A DNA stretch of 32,575 nt from Chromatiales bacterium (lineage in GTDB: Bacteria > Pseudomonadota > Gammaproteobacteria > Chromatiales > Chromatiaceae): the NCBI GenBank assembly GCA_024762475.1, contig JANTHJ010000024.1:1-32575 (forward strand). Direction: 5' to 3'. Made by a program: the position numbers and the translations under genes. Positions 9,371-17,062 of this stretch are shown here, one piece after another; position 1 is the first letter of the stretch, and every line of letters starts with the position of its first letter. Under the pieces are notes generated by a model. The model searched no databases. It was not told where the DNA came from and saw only the letters and a program-made list of their open reading frames with translations.

Positions 9371-11791
9371 GTGAGCATAAGCAGCGTCTATGAAAAATAC
9401 TTCGGGCTCGGCGAGCATCCATTCTCGATCACCCCCGACCCTCGCTTCGTCTACCTGAGCGACAAGCATCGCGCGGCCCTCGAGCACCTGAAACAGGGCG
9501 CGGTAGGCGGCGCGAATGGCTTCGTGCTGCTGACAGGCGATGTCGGCACCGGTAAGACCACGCTTTGCCGCACCTTCCTCGAGCAGGTTCCGCCCAAGAC
9601 AGAGGTAGCACTGATCCTGAACCCGGTCCTCACCCTGAACGAATTTCTGCAGACCATCTGCGAGGAACTCGACCTGGTCATCGAGGGCAGCCGCGAGTCG
9701 AACAAGAACCTGATCGACCATCTCAATCGGTTCCTGGTGCAGGTGTATGCGCTCGGTCAGAAAACCATTCTGATCGTTGACGAGGCGCAGGACCTGTCAC
9801 ATGAATTGCTGGAGCAGATTCGTCTCCTCACCAATCTCGAGACCAACTCTGACAAGTTGCTACTGATCTTCCTGATCGGTCAGCCTGAGCTGCGCGACAT
9901 ACTGGACCGCCCGGATATGCAGCAGGTCTCGCAACGAATCACTTCGCGGTACCACCTTGGGCCCCTGGACAAGGAAGAGACGCGCGCCTACATCGAGAGG
10001 CGACTCGAAGTGGCCGGTGGAAGTGACATCGAGTTTACTGCATCGGCAATCCGCAGAATCTATGCCTTCTCCGGAGGCGTCCCACGACTGATCAATGTGC
10101 TGTGCGACAAGGCACTGCTGTGTGCCTACGAGAATGCAACACAAAAGATCACTGGCACGATCATCAAGGAGGCCGAGGAGCGAGTCCGTGGCAACCTCAC
10201 TCGTTCGAGTTCCCATTGGGGCAGGAAGGCGGCAGGAATCGCCATGGCCGGGATCGCACTGGCCGCGATCATCGTTGGGGTTGGCTATTGGATCCAAGGG
10301 ACCGGCTGGCCCCCAGAGTTCGGGCCATCATCCGAGACCACCGCCATCGTCGACAAACGTGCCGCGGCGCCCGTCGTCGCTTCCGCGGACACTCAGCCAG
10401 ACCCGGCGGCAGCGTCCAATGGCACGGGGGAGCGGAACGAGACGGGTTCACCCTTCCGCACCGATCGCGCGGAATCATCGAATAATAAGGTTGCTATGAC
10501 AGCCGTTTCGCAAGGTCAATCGACCGCAAAGCCATCACCCGAGAAAACCGATAGATCCGAGCCTGCGGCAGTACTGGCAGAGTCCTCAACGGCATCGGTA
10601 TCACTGCCGTTGCCGCAAACTTCGCAAGGTGGACCAACTGCGGCCACGCAACTACCGGCGTCAGACGGCGAAGCGCCTGCGGAATCGAAGGCAAAGATTG
10701 CCGACATGCCCGCAGACCTGGCGGGCACTATGCCATCTGCCGGCGCTGCCTCTCTCGCTTCGACGCCGATCGCCTCCGATGCAGCCAATCCAACCACGCC
10801 TAGCCCCGGCAGCGGCGCCGGCGACGCGACCGGTGGATTCGCCGCGGACTCCGTCGCGAGAACTCAATCAGAGCCTACGCAACGCGCCCCGAGCGGGGGA
10901 ATGATCCCGAAAGAGCCGCCCTCGCCCACCACCACGGTCGCGGCACTGGATGACGCTCGCGCGGCCTCCGCGATACCGGAATCGCAGTCGTCGGACATGC
11001 TCACAGAGCATGTCGAAGGGATCACCGCCACCCCGAGCCCCGATAGCGGCAGCGCCCAGGGTCGCAGCGATACAGCGACGACCGCCGACGGACCACAAGC
11101 CGGCACCACCCCCTCCCCCACCATGATGGCAAAGGCCACGAAAGGAAGGATTCGGGGAGAAGGTGCCACTGCTGCGCAGAGCCAAGCAAGGCCCAAGACC
11201 AAACAACCCTCACGCAGGGCCAAAACCCTTACCAGCTACACAAGAACAGTAGCGGAACGGAAACTTCTGAACCTATGGGGCGTGCCGGGCGATCCGCCGG
11301 CCAATATGAGCTTGTGCCAGTTTGCTCGACAAAATGGTCTCGATTGCCTCAGTGACAGCCGCGGCCTCAAGTTCCTCTACATCTTCAATCGACCCGCCCT
11401 GGTGTCCATCCGGGTGGACAATCTCAAGTCGTATGCTGTCGTCACCAAGGCCACTCCGGAGAAGGTCGTGCTTGACGTGCTCGATCGCACCCATGAAATA
11501 CCGGCCAAGTTGTTCCCCAACATCTGGGATGGGCGCTTCGTCGTCCTCTACCGCGCGCCAAAAGAGTTTCGCGGCGCACTGACCCCAGGTTACCGAGGAG
11601 AAAAGGCCCTAAGGGTGCGCCAGATCATGGACCAGATCGAGGGCAAGCAAACCAGCGGAGACGCCTACGACCCGGAACTCGTTTCGCGGGTCAAGCAATT
11701 CCAGAGAAGCATTGGACTCAAACCTGACGGCATCGTCGGTCCACGGACCCTCATGGTGATGCGCAACAAGCTTGCCAAGCTCAAGCAATGA
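9371..11791 (+). CDS. GspA/ExeA-type AAA+ ATPase with peptidoglycan-binding C-terminus
   Basis: The 806-residue inner-membrane protein starts with GTG preceded by AAGGAAAG. Its N-terminal domain opens with the ExeA-like YFGLGEHPFSITPDPRF (10-26), a Walker A GDVGTGKTT (56-64) and Walker B LIVDEAQ (134-140). A transmembrane helix at about 286-306 is followed by roughly 300 residues of Ser/Pro/Ala/Thr-rich linker. A C39-peptidase-like domain with a cysteine in SLCQFARQNG (about 647-656) comes next, then a peptidoglycan-binding domain (about 748-806). ExeA with ExeB uses ATP to help assemble the type II secretin across peptidoglycan. No other type II secretion gene is nearby, so here it may insert or position the FapF-like pore. 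The linker makes the protein about 250 residues longer than ExeA (about 550 residues, from memory). Confidence 0.88.
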   Translation: MSISSVYEKYFGLGEHPFSITPDPRFVYLSDKHRAALEHLKQGAVGGANGFVLLTGDVGTGKTTLCRTFLEQVPPKTEVALILNPVLTLNEFLQTICEELDLVIEGSRESNKNLIDHLNRFLVQVYALGQKTILIVDEAQDLSHELLEQIRLLTNLETNSDKLLLIFLIGQPELRDILDRPDMQQVSQRITSRYHLGPLDKEETRAYIERRLEVAGGSDIEFTASAIRRIYAFSGGVPRLINVLCDKALLCAYENATQKITGTIIKEAEERVRGNLTRSSSHWGRKAAGIAMAGIALAAIIVGVGYWIQGTGWPPEFGPSSETTAIVDKRAAAPVVASADTQPDPAAASNGTGERNETGSPFRTDRAESSNNKVAMTAVSQGQSTAKPSPEKTDRSEPAAVLAESSTASVSLPLPQTSQGGPTAATQLPASDGEAPAESKAKIADMPADLAGTMPSAGAASLASTPIASDAANPTTPSPGSGAGDATGGFAADSVARTQSEPTQRAPSGGMIPKEPPSPTTTVAALDDARAASAIPESQSSDMLTEHVEGITATPSPDSGSAQGRSDTATTADGPQAGTTPSPTMMAKATKGRIRGEGATAAQSQARPKTKQPSRRAKTLTSYTRTVAERKLLNLWGVPGDPPANMSLCQFARQNGLDCLSDSRGLKFLYIFNRPALVSIRVDNLKSYAVVTKATPEKVVLDVLDRTHEIPAKLFPNIWDGRFVVLYRAPKEFRGALTPGYRGEKALRVRQIMDQIEGKQTSGDAYDPELVSRVKQFQRSIGLKPDGIVGPRTLMVMRNKLAKLKQ

Positions 11792-11881
11792 ATGGGGTCG
11801 ATGTGCAAATGTATGCGCGTCGGACCCAGAGGCCTCCCACAGGGCGGATCAGCCACACCCTCCTGCGAACACAGCACGACG

Positions 11882-11959
11882 CACACGGCCATTCGTGTGG
11901 AAAGTTCTCGGCACGCTGCGCCGGACTTCCCGGCGCCCTGCAGCTCCGGATTCCCCGGA
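11882..11959. terminator. Three consecutive hairpins between convergent genes
   Basis: Three perfect inverted repeats follow one another: CACACG/CGTGTG (11882-11899), CGCCGG/CCGGCG (11919-11935) and TCCGG/CCGGA (11945-11959). They lie between the stop of the GspA-like gene (11791) and the stop of the convergent small secreted gene (11962). No T-run follows any of them, so intrinsic termination is doubtful. Their position suggests a transcript end or 3' protection. Confidence 0.35.
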
Positions 11960-11961
11960 TG

Positions 11962-12387
11962 CTACCTACCGAAACCCATCTGCTGCAATAGACTTGCAGC
12001 CCGATTCAGGCCTTGCGCGGGAGCCACCTGGACAACACTGGTATTGACCGACGAACTCGAACGCGAGGTAGAGCCGTCCTGAGTCTGGGGAATACCGGGA
12101 GGAAGCACGGGGCCAGTAGACCCGCCTCCGAAGCTTCCACCCAACAAGGCACTCGCCCGGTTGCCGGTCGAGCCTCCGGTCGTCGCTGGGGGCGTACTCG
12201 TAGTGGGGCCAGAATAGGTGTAGGTGGAAACTGTCGCATCCTCCACTCCCGTTGCATCCGCTAGCGCCGTAGCGGTCGCCCCGCCGGCGGCCACTGCATC
12301 GAGCTCTACCCCCGACAATGTCTGCCCCGCTGCGAACGCGGCAGATGAAGACACAGATAAACAGAGTATTAACAAGTGCTTATTCAT
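11962..12387 (-). CDS. Small secreted Ser/Gly/Thr-rich protein, candidate exported subunit
   Basis: The 141-residue protein starts at ATG 12387, preceded on its strand by GGAGGG about five bases away. A longer frame upstream is overruled by this site and by the signal peptide (about 1-20, MNKHLLILCLSVSSSAAFAA). Right after the cleavage point comes LSGVELDAVAAGG (24-36), which resembles the double-glycine leader pattern seen in several small proteobacterial exported proteins. The rest is Ser/Thr/Gly/Pro-rich with two short repeats, NRASALL (76-82) and NRAASLL (128-134). The same motif occurs in the giant protein at 792-4970. It converges on the GspA-like gene and is monocistronic. It could be a fibre subunit or nucleator for the FapF-like pore; no family was recognised. 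Confidence 0.72.
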   Translation of the reverse strand: MNKHLLILCLSVSSSAAFAAGQTLSGVELDAVAAGGATATALADATGVEDATVSTYTYSGPTTSTPPATTGGSTGNRASALLGGSFGGGSTGPVLPPGIPQTQDGSTSRSSSSVNTSVVQVAPAQGLNRAASLLQQMGFGR

Positions 12388-12542
12388 ATTTCCCTCCAGC
12401 GCCATGGGCCATATTTCCCTGGCATCCAAGTACAAATATAGCAAAACAACTGGCGCCGTCATCAAAATCTGCTTTCTCGCAGCCCACCTTCGGGTATGGC
12501 TCCCGTAAAGGAACATCTGATCGATTCTCGTGCGAGCAGATT

Positions 12543-12558
12543 GCGGTGAAAAAACCGC
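12543..12558 (-). terminator. Weak stem-loop downstream of the DedA-PAP2-LssY gene
   Basis: GCGGT and ACCGC form a 5-bp stem around an A-rich loop (T-rich on the minus strand), just after the stop codon at 12564. The tract lies inside the loop rather than after the stem, so this is not a classical intrinsic terminator. It is the only terminator-like structure between this gene and the next minus-strand gene. Confidence 0.3.
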
Positions 12559-12563
12559 CCTGC

Positions 12564-14717
12564 TCAAGGTCGCCGCACCCCCTCCCCGCACACCTTGTGC
12601 AACCCAGGCGCCTGGCCACGCAGATCGAGTAAGGCCATCTTCCCGCTGCTGAAGAAGGGCATCCCCAGCAGGTAGTTGCCGATCTCCGCCTTGCCCAGTT
12701 TCACCTGGCAGCTGGCCGCGGGTGGCGTCGTGTTTTTCAACGACTGCATCAGCCGTTCGATGGCGATGTCGGTATCCGGTGCGATCCGGTGCAGCACACC
12801 CCAGTACATGCCGATATAGCCGCGGGTGACGCCGACATAGACCGGCGCCCCTTCCACTCGCCACGGCGTTTTCCACAGTCGCAGGGTGTCGATCACCCGC
12901 TCCCCGTCGACCTGGGCCGCCCTTTCAAAACCAAGGTCGTTGATGTGGCCGTTCCAGAAGACCGGCGCCAGCGGTGCGTTGACGTAATCCATCCCGTCTT
13001 TGAGCAGTTTCAGCAGATGGCGCGGACCCGGCGGATCGGCCGCTTGCCAGCCTGCGGCCTCGAGTCGCTGCACCAGCGTTGCCTCGTCCGGCGCCACGAA
13101 GGCCACGGACAACGGCTGCGCCGGCGCGCCGAGCAGGGTCTCGGTATGGGTCAGTCCCTGCTCCCGGATGAAGGTCGCCAGTGGCTGGTCCACGATCTTG
13201 GGGACTACGGGCGGCGGGGTATTGACCTTGGGATGCCAATGCAGCGCATAGGCGCCATACCACGCTGCCGCCAGCACCGTTAACGCCCCAAGGATCATGC
13301 GCCGCTTCGGCGCAAGGGGTGCCCGCCAGTCGATCCAGCCCCGGTCGGTGGCCCATTCGCTGATGCTGATGGCGATCACCAGCCACCCGGCCCCCACCAG
13401 GTAACCCGCCCAGACATCGCTCAAATAGTGCACCCCCAATACAATCCGGCTCAGACCGATCGCCAAGATGATCAGCAGGGTCAGCAGCAAACGATTGATG
13501 CGCGAGCGCAGGTCCGGGGCCGAGCGCATCAGGACATAGCCCAGGAACCCATAGAACCCCATGGCGATCGAGGCATGCCCACTGGGGAACGAATAGGAGT
13601 GCTCGAGCAACACCGCCTCCACCGGACGCGGCCGATGAAAGGCGGCCTTGCTCAATGCCGTGAAAATCGCCGTACCGGCTGCCGACACGAGCAGCGAAGC
13701 CGCCAGCCAGCGCCCCCGGCAGATCCAGCACCCGAGGGCCGCCAACAGGATCAGCGGTCCGGCCACCGCGGGAACGCCCAGCGCGGTGATCCAGGTGAAC
13801 ACCGGGATGATCTCCGGCGGCCGGAATCGCGCCATCAGCTGCGCCACCGCCTGATCCACCGCCACGATGGGGTCGGAGGTGAGGAAGTCTTCTACGATAC
13901 CGCCGAACAGGATGGCGACATACAGCAGCGACAGCGACAACAGGGTCAGCGGCAACCCCGAGAACTGGTGACGGTTGAGCCGCTGCCCGACAATCCTCAT
14001 CACGTGGGGATGGCGCCGCGCGAACTGCCTCAGATAGGGGTTGGCTGCCAGTGCCAAGGCTATTGAACGATACAGTGACCTGAGCAGCAACCAGACCTGC
14101 GGCCCCTGGCGGACCAGAATATGCTTGAGATACCACAGCGCGAGCCATAGCAGCAGGAGTGCCAGGAACAGCAGCCCGATCCGCGACATCCAGGCCTGGG
14201 CCAGCGCCAACGACTGGCCGAACAAATAGCCCCCGCCGATCCATTGCAGGCCCCAGCCGATGCCACCGAGCAGGTTCCAAAACAGAAAGACCCCCTGGTG
14301 CATGCCGGCGGAACCGGCGACGAACGGAGCAATCTCCTTGATGCTGGGGATGAAGCGGCCAAGGAACACACTCTTGGCACCATTGCGGTCGAAAAAGTCG
14401 TGCGCCTGTTGGAAGTGTTCCGGCTTGAGAAACCAGACGCCGCCCTTGAGCCAGCGCCGTCCATAGCGCTTGCCCAGCCAGTAGTTGAGGTTGTCTCCCA
14501 GCACCGCGCCGGCGACACCGAACCAGAACACCCCTGCGAAATCGACCGTCCCGGTCGCACTCAAGGCCCCCAGCAGCAACAGCAGGGTGGAACCCGGCAC
14601 CAGCAGACCAACCACCAGCGCGGTCTCGACGAAGGCCGCGATGAAGGCCGCCCAGTAGGCCAGCGAGTGGAAGTGCTCGATGCTGGGGAGCAGTGATTGG
14701 TAAAGCTGTTCGATCAT
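12564..14717 (-). CDS. DedA-PAP2-LssY three-domain membrane protein
   Basis: The 717-residue protein joins three modules. Residues about 1-200 are DedA/SNARE-associated, with the typical GAVLGDNLNYWLGKRYG (70-86) and LGRFIPSIKEIAPFVAG (119-135). Residues about 260-460 are a PAP2 phosphatase with all three signature motifs: K357-x6-R364-P365, PSGH (378-381) and SRIVLGVHYLSD (423-434). Residues about 520-690 match the LssY C-terminal domain. DedA proteins recycle undecaprenyl phosphate or move lipids across the inner membrane, and PAP2 enzymes remove phosphate from lipid phosphates. The fusion probably handles a lipid-linked phosphate at the periplasmic face. No clear ribosome site precedes the start. 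It diverges from the MFS gene, so the box at 14921 could affect both. Confidence 0.9.
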   Translation of the reverse strand: MIEQLYQSLLPSIEHFHSLAYWAAFIAAFVETALVVGLLVPGSTLLLLLGALSATGTVDFAGVFWFGVAGAVLGDNLNYWLGKRYGRRWLKGGVWFLKPEHFQQAHDFFDRNGAKSVFLGRFIPSIKEIAPFVAGSAGMHQGVFLFWNLLGGIGWGLQWIGGGYLFGQSLALAQAWMSRIGLLFLALLLLWLALWYLKHILVRQGPQVWLLLRSLYRSIALALAANPYLRQFARRHPHVMRIVGQRLNRHQFSGLPLTLLSLSLLYVAILFGGIVEDFLTSDPIVAVDQAVAQLMARFRPPEIIPVFTWITALGVPAVAGPLILLAALGCWICRGRWLAASLLVSAAGTAIFTALSKAAFHRPRPVEAVLLEHSYSFPSGHASIAMGFYGFLGYVLMRSAPDLRSRINRLLLTLLIILAIGLSRIVLGVHYLSDVWAGYLVGAGWLVIAISISEWATDRGWIDWRAPLAPKRRMILGALTVLAAAWYGAYALHWHPKVNTPPPVVPKIVDQPLATFIREQGLTHTETLLGAPAQPLSVAFVAPDEATLVQRLEAAGWQAADPPGPRHLLKLLKDGMDYVNAPLAPVFWNGHINDLGFERAAQVDGERVIDTLRLWKTPWRVEGAPVYVGVTRGYIGMYWGVLHRIAPDTDIAIERLMQSLKNTTPPAASCQVKLGKAEIGNYLLGMPFFSSGKMALLDLRGQAPGLHKVCGEGVRRP

Positions 14718-14750
14718 AATCAGGTGTTGAACATCACGACAAAGCCAGGG

Positions 14751-14853
14751 TGTCGGAATGAACTCCGACCTACAGTTTCGGCATGATGCTGGTGCAGGTC
14801 GGGTTTCAACCCGACATCCGAGCCCGTCGTGTCGGAATGAACTCCGACCTGCA
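14751..14853. repeat. Cluster of three REP-like palindromes
   Basis: Two nearly identical copies of TGTCGGAATGAACTCCGACC (14751-14770 and 14830-14849) flank a related palindrome in the opposite orientation, AGGTCGGGTTTCAACCCGAC (14796-14815). Stems are 6-8 bp and perfect (GTCGGA/TCCGAC; GTCGGGTT/AACCCGAC). Such dispersed palindromes are common in genomes of gammaproteobacterial sulfur bacteria, as I recall. They sit between two divergent genes, 34 bases upstream of the DedA-PAP2-LssY start, so they are more likely genomic repeats than terminators. Confidence 0.7.
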
Positions 14854-14920
14854 CGCGAGTGGAGCCATGCCCACGCAAAAGAGCGTCATTGTACAGCGCG
14901 GGCTCCGCCTCATTCCGAAA

Positions 14921-14965
14921 CTTGCCAAACGGTAATGTAGGCAGGCCATCCCGGCGGTGGATAAT
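14921..14965 (+). promoter_or_regulatory. Shared OmpR-type box and -10 element before the MFS gene
   Basis: CTTGCCAAACGGTAATGT (14921-14938) is one of five similar 18-bp boxes in the window. A -10-like GATAAT lies at 14960-14965, 39 bases after the start of the box. The same distance separates the box and the TATCAT before the response-regulator gene. This -10 implies a transcript beginning near 14972, which favours ATG 14999 over GTG 14957 as the MFS start codon. Confidence 0.5.
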
Positions 14966-14998
14966 GCGACCCAGCCTCTCTTAATCTGTGTACCCGTC

Positions 14999-16159
14999 AT
15001 GCTTGGCCTGCCCAGAACCGTCATCGTCCTTGGACTGGTCTCGTTCCTGAACGATACCGCCAGCGAGATGATCACACCCCTGCTGCCGCTGTTCCTGACC
15101 GCCACCCTGGGAGCCGGCCCCGCCATCGTGGGCCTGGTCGAAGGGGTTGCCGAGGCGACCGCCAGCCTGCTCAAGCTGGTCTCGGGTCGGCTGGCCGACC
15201 GGGGATGGAACCACAAGGGGCTGGTGCTCGGCGGCTACAGCGTATCGAATCTTGCGCGGCCCCTCATCGGCCTGGCCCTGGGCTGGAGCTGGGTGCTGTT
15301 GCTGCGCTTTCTCGACCGGGTTGGCAAGGGCATTCGCACCTCGCCGCGGGACGCCCTGATCGCCGCCAGCACCGACGAGAGCCGGCGTGGGCGCTCCTTC
15401 GGCTTCCATCGCGCGCTGGACAATGCCGGCGCCATGGTCGGCCCGCTCATCGCCTTCGGTCTGCTCAGCGCACAGCTGCCGCTGCAGCACGTGTTTCTTT
15501 GGTCGCTGGTCCCCGGTCTGATGGTGCTGGCGCTGCTCATCTGGGGACTGGACGGCACCCCTGCCCCGGTCGCTCACCCGGATCGATCCCCGCTGCGCTG
15601 GTCGATGCTCGATGGCCGCGTGCGCGGACTGATCCTCGCAGCGGGCGGACTGGCCCTGGCCAGCGCACCCGAGGCCTTCCTGGTGCTGTGGGCCAGCGAC
15701 CGTGGCCTGGCCATTGCCTGGGTGCCATTGATCTGGGCCGGCGCCAGCGCGGTCAAGGCGGTGGTGGCAGGCCCCGCGGGGGCGCTGTCGGATCGCTTCG
15801 GGCGGGTGCCCGTGCTGCTCACTGGCTGGGGACTGCGCATCGCGCTGTTGCTGGCCCTCGCGTTCTCCGCCCATGGCCAGGGCGAGGCCCTGACCTGGGG
15901 GCTCTTCCTCGCCTATGGCGGCGCGCTGGCGGTCACCGAGGGGGCCGAGCGCGCCTTGATCGGCGACTTCAGCCGGGCCTCGCAAAGAGGGACCGCCTTC
16001 GGCCTCTACCACATGACCACCGGCCTGGCCGCGCTGCCCGGCGCGTTGCTGTTCGGCGTGCTCTGGCAGGGGCTGGGGGCCGAGATGGCTTTTGTTATTG
16101 CAGCCATGATTGCTGCGATCTCAGCCTTGGCACTGATCAGATCGACCAGATCCGCCTGA
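14999..16159 (+). CDS. MFS transporter
   Basis: The 386-residue protein has about 12 hydrophobic segments and major facilitator features. An N-terminal SFLNDTASEMITPLLPLFL is followed by the loop GRLADRGWNHKG and the segment DRVGKGIRTSPRDALI, which is characteristic of one MFS subgroup often labelled arabinose-efflux-like; substrates of that subgroup are uncertain. A second GALSDRFGRVPVL loop marks the C-terminal half. A GTG at 14957 would add 14 residues, but a -10-like element overlaps that region, so ATG 14999 is preferred; neither start has a good ribosome site. It is transcribed away from the DedA fusion and carries the shared regulatory box. It may export a toxic or lipid-like compound, but the sequence does not say which. 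Confidence 0.85.
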   Translation: MLGLPRTVIVLGLVSFLNDTASEMITPLLPLFLTATLGAGPAIVGLVEGVAEATASLLKLVSGRLADRGWNHKGLVLGGYSVSNLARPLIGLALGWSWVLLLRFLDRVGKGIRTSPRDALIAASTDESRRGRSFGFHRALDNAGAMVGPLIAFGLLSAQLPLQHVFLWSLVPGLMVLALLIWGLDGTPAPVAHPDRSPLRWSMLDGRVRGLILAAGGLALASAPEAFLVLWASDRGLAIAWVPLIWAGASAVKAVVAGPAGALSDRFGRVPVLLTGWGLRIALLLALAFSAHGQGEALTWGLFLAYGGALAVTEGAERALIGDFSRASQRGTAFGLYHMTTGLAALPGALLFGVLWQGLGAEMAFVIAAMIAAISALALIRSTRSA

Positions 16160-16350
16160 ATTCGAGGATTCGAAAAAAGCTTGTCTGGCTTGGACAGAGA
16201 AATGATCGGCGCAAGAAGAGGCGGCGCAGGCAGGCACGCCTTTGTCGAATCGACGCAACGCCGTACCGGAACATCTAGCGAGCTCTGGATGTGGCGTTGC
16301 TACCGCTTGAGTTACCACTCCAGGGTCCATGTTCAGCACACTCCACCAAC

Positions 16351-16405
16351 CTTTCCAATCGGTAATGTTCCCGTAAGTCAGCCGCAAGGTGCCCTCCCCG
16401 ATACT
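16351..16405 (+). promoter_or_regulatory. Promoter of the first pepSY gene with 11-bp phased half-sites
   Basis: This lies in the 294-base gene-free stretch before the gene at 16454; nothing else was recognised there. It starts with the shared box CTTTCCAATCGGTAATGT (16351-16368). Half-sites GTAATG (16362), GTAAGT (16373) and GCAAGG (16384) are exactly 11 bases apart, the spacing expected of a direct-repeat-binding OmpR-family regulator. A -10-like GATACT lies at 16400-16405. Half-site order, spacing and the 13-bp segment GCCGCAAGGTGCC are reproduced before the second pepSY gene. Confidence 0.6.
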
Positions 16406-16453
16406 TTCTCCATCGTCTGAATACAGACGCGATTCATACACAGGAGAAAGTCC

Positions 16454-16975
16454 ATGAAGAAGTTTCAAGCATCCGTTATCGCCCTGACCGTCGGCAGTGT
16501 TCTGGCCGGCAGCGGCCTCTATGCCTTCGCCGAAAACGCGAAAACCGCAGGCAATCAGCCCTTCGAGGGCATCGTGGTCGAGGATGTCGTGGTAGTCGAT
16601 CAACTGCCCACCGAGGTACAGAGCGGCTCGATCAAGGTCGGCGGGGCGAACGAGCAGGCGATGGCTGGCATGGCCAAGCTGGGCGCCTTCGACGCGCTGC
16701 AGATCGCCACCAGGGCCAACCCCGGCAAGGTGGTTGAGCTGCAACTGGACGAAGAGAACGGTTTCCTGATCTGGGAGGTGACCGAGATGACTGCCGATGG
16801 CCAGGAATTGCAACTCAAGCTGGACGCTGGCGACGGACGCCTGCTGGCCGCGGAGTCCGGTGATCACAACGGTGACGAGGCAGACGACGACCACGAGGAC
16901 CGGAACGAGGGCCACAGTAGTTGGAAGTTCTGGGAGGACCACGACGAGGACGAGAAAGGAGGGGACCGCGACTGA
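16454..16975 (+). CDS. Secreted PepSY-domain protein with acidic tail (copy 1)
   Basis: The 173-residue protein has a strong AGGAGA ribosome site and a signal peptide (about 1-26). A PepSY-like domain spans about 65-137, and the C-terminal tail (136-173) is rich in Asp, Glu and His with two Trp. PepSY domains often act as periplasmic inhibitors or sensors next to proteases or two-component systems. The acidic tail could bind divalent metal or cationic peptides. The paralogue at 24202 shares LPTE near the domain start, then GSI-x-V and NE-x-AMA, and LQLKLDAG/IQLKLDAG near the end. It is followed by a large hairpin and then an ABC-exporter operon, and its promoter carries the phased regulatory box. 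Confidence 0.85.
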   Translation: MKKFQASVIALTVGSVLAGSGLYAFAENAKTAGNQPFEGIVVEDVVVVDQLPTEVQSGSIKVGGANEQAMAGMAKLGAFDALQIATRANPGKVVELQLDEENGFLIWEVTEMTADGQELQLKLDAGDGRLLAAESGDHNGDEADDDHEDRNEGHSSWKFWEDHDEDEKGGDRD

Positions 16976-16994
16976 GCGGCTCCTGCCAAACGAG

Positions 16995-17035
16995 GGCCGG
17001 CGGCGCCGATCCCGCAAGGCGCCGCCAGTCCGGCC
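16995..17035 (+). other. Large GC-rich hairpin between pepSY copy 1 and the ABC genes
   Basis: GGCGGCGCC (16999-17007) and GGCGCCGCC (17018-17026) form a perfect 9-bp stem around a 10-base loop. An outer GGCC pair (16995-16998 with 17032-17035) can extend it past a small bulge. No T-run follows. In this 87-base gap it could protect the upstream message or reduce read-through into the ABC genes. A comparable hairpin follows the second pepSY gene. Confidence 0.6.
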
Positions 17036-17062
17036 TTCACGTTCCCAAAGGGAGGAACCAAG

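Noticed and set aside
12420-12460. Possible sigma-54 promoter for the small secreted protein
   Set aside because: On the minus strand a TTTTGCT follows a GG, but the GG-to-GC distance is 13 rather than 10 bases, so the match fails.
12925-14280. 451-codon minus-strand frame inside the DedA-PAP2-LssY gene
   Set aside because: Same strand but different frame; Arg/Gly/Ala/His-rich translation with no domain, whereas the other frame shows three clear families.
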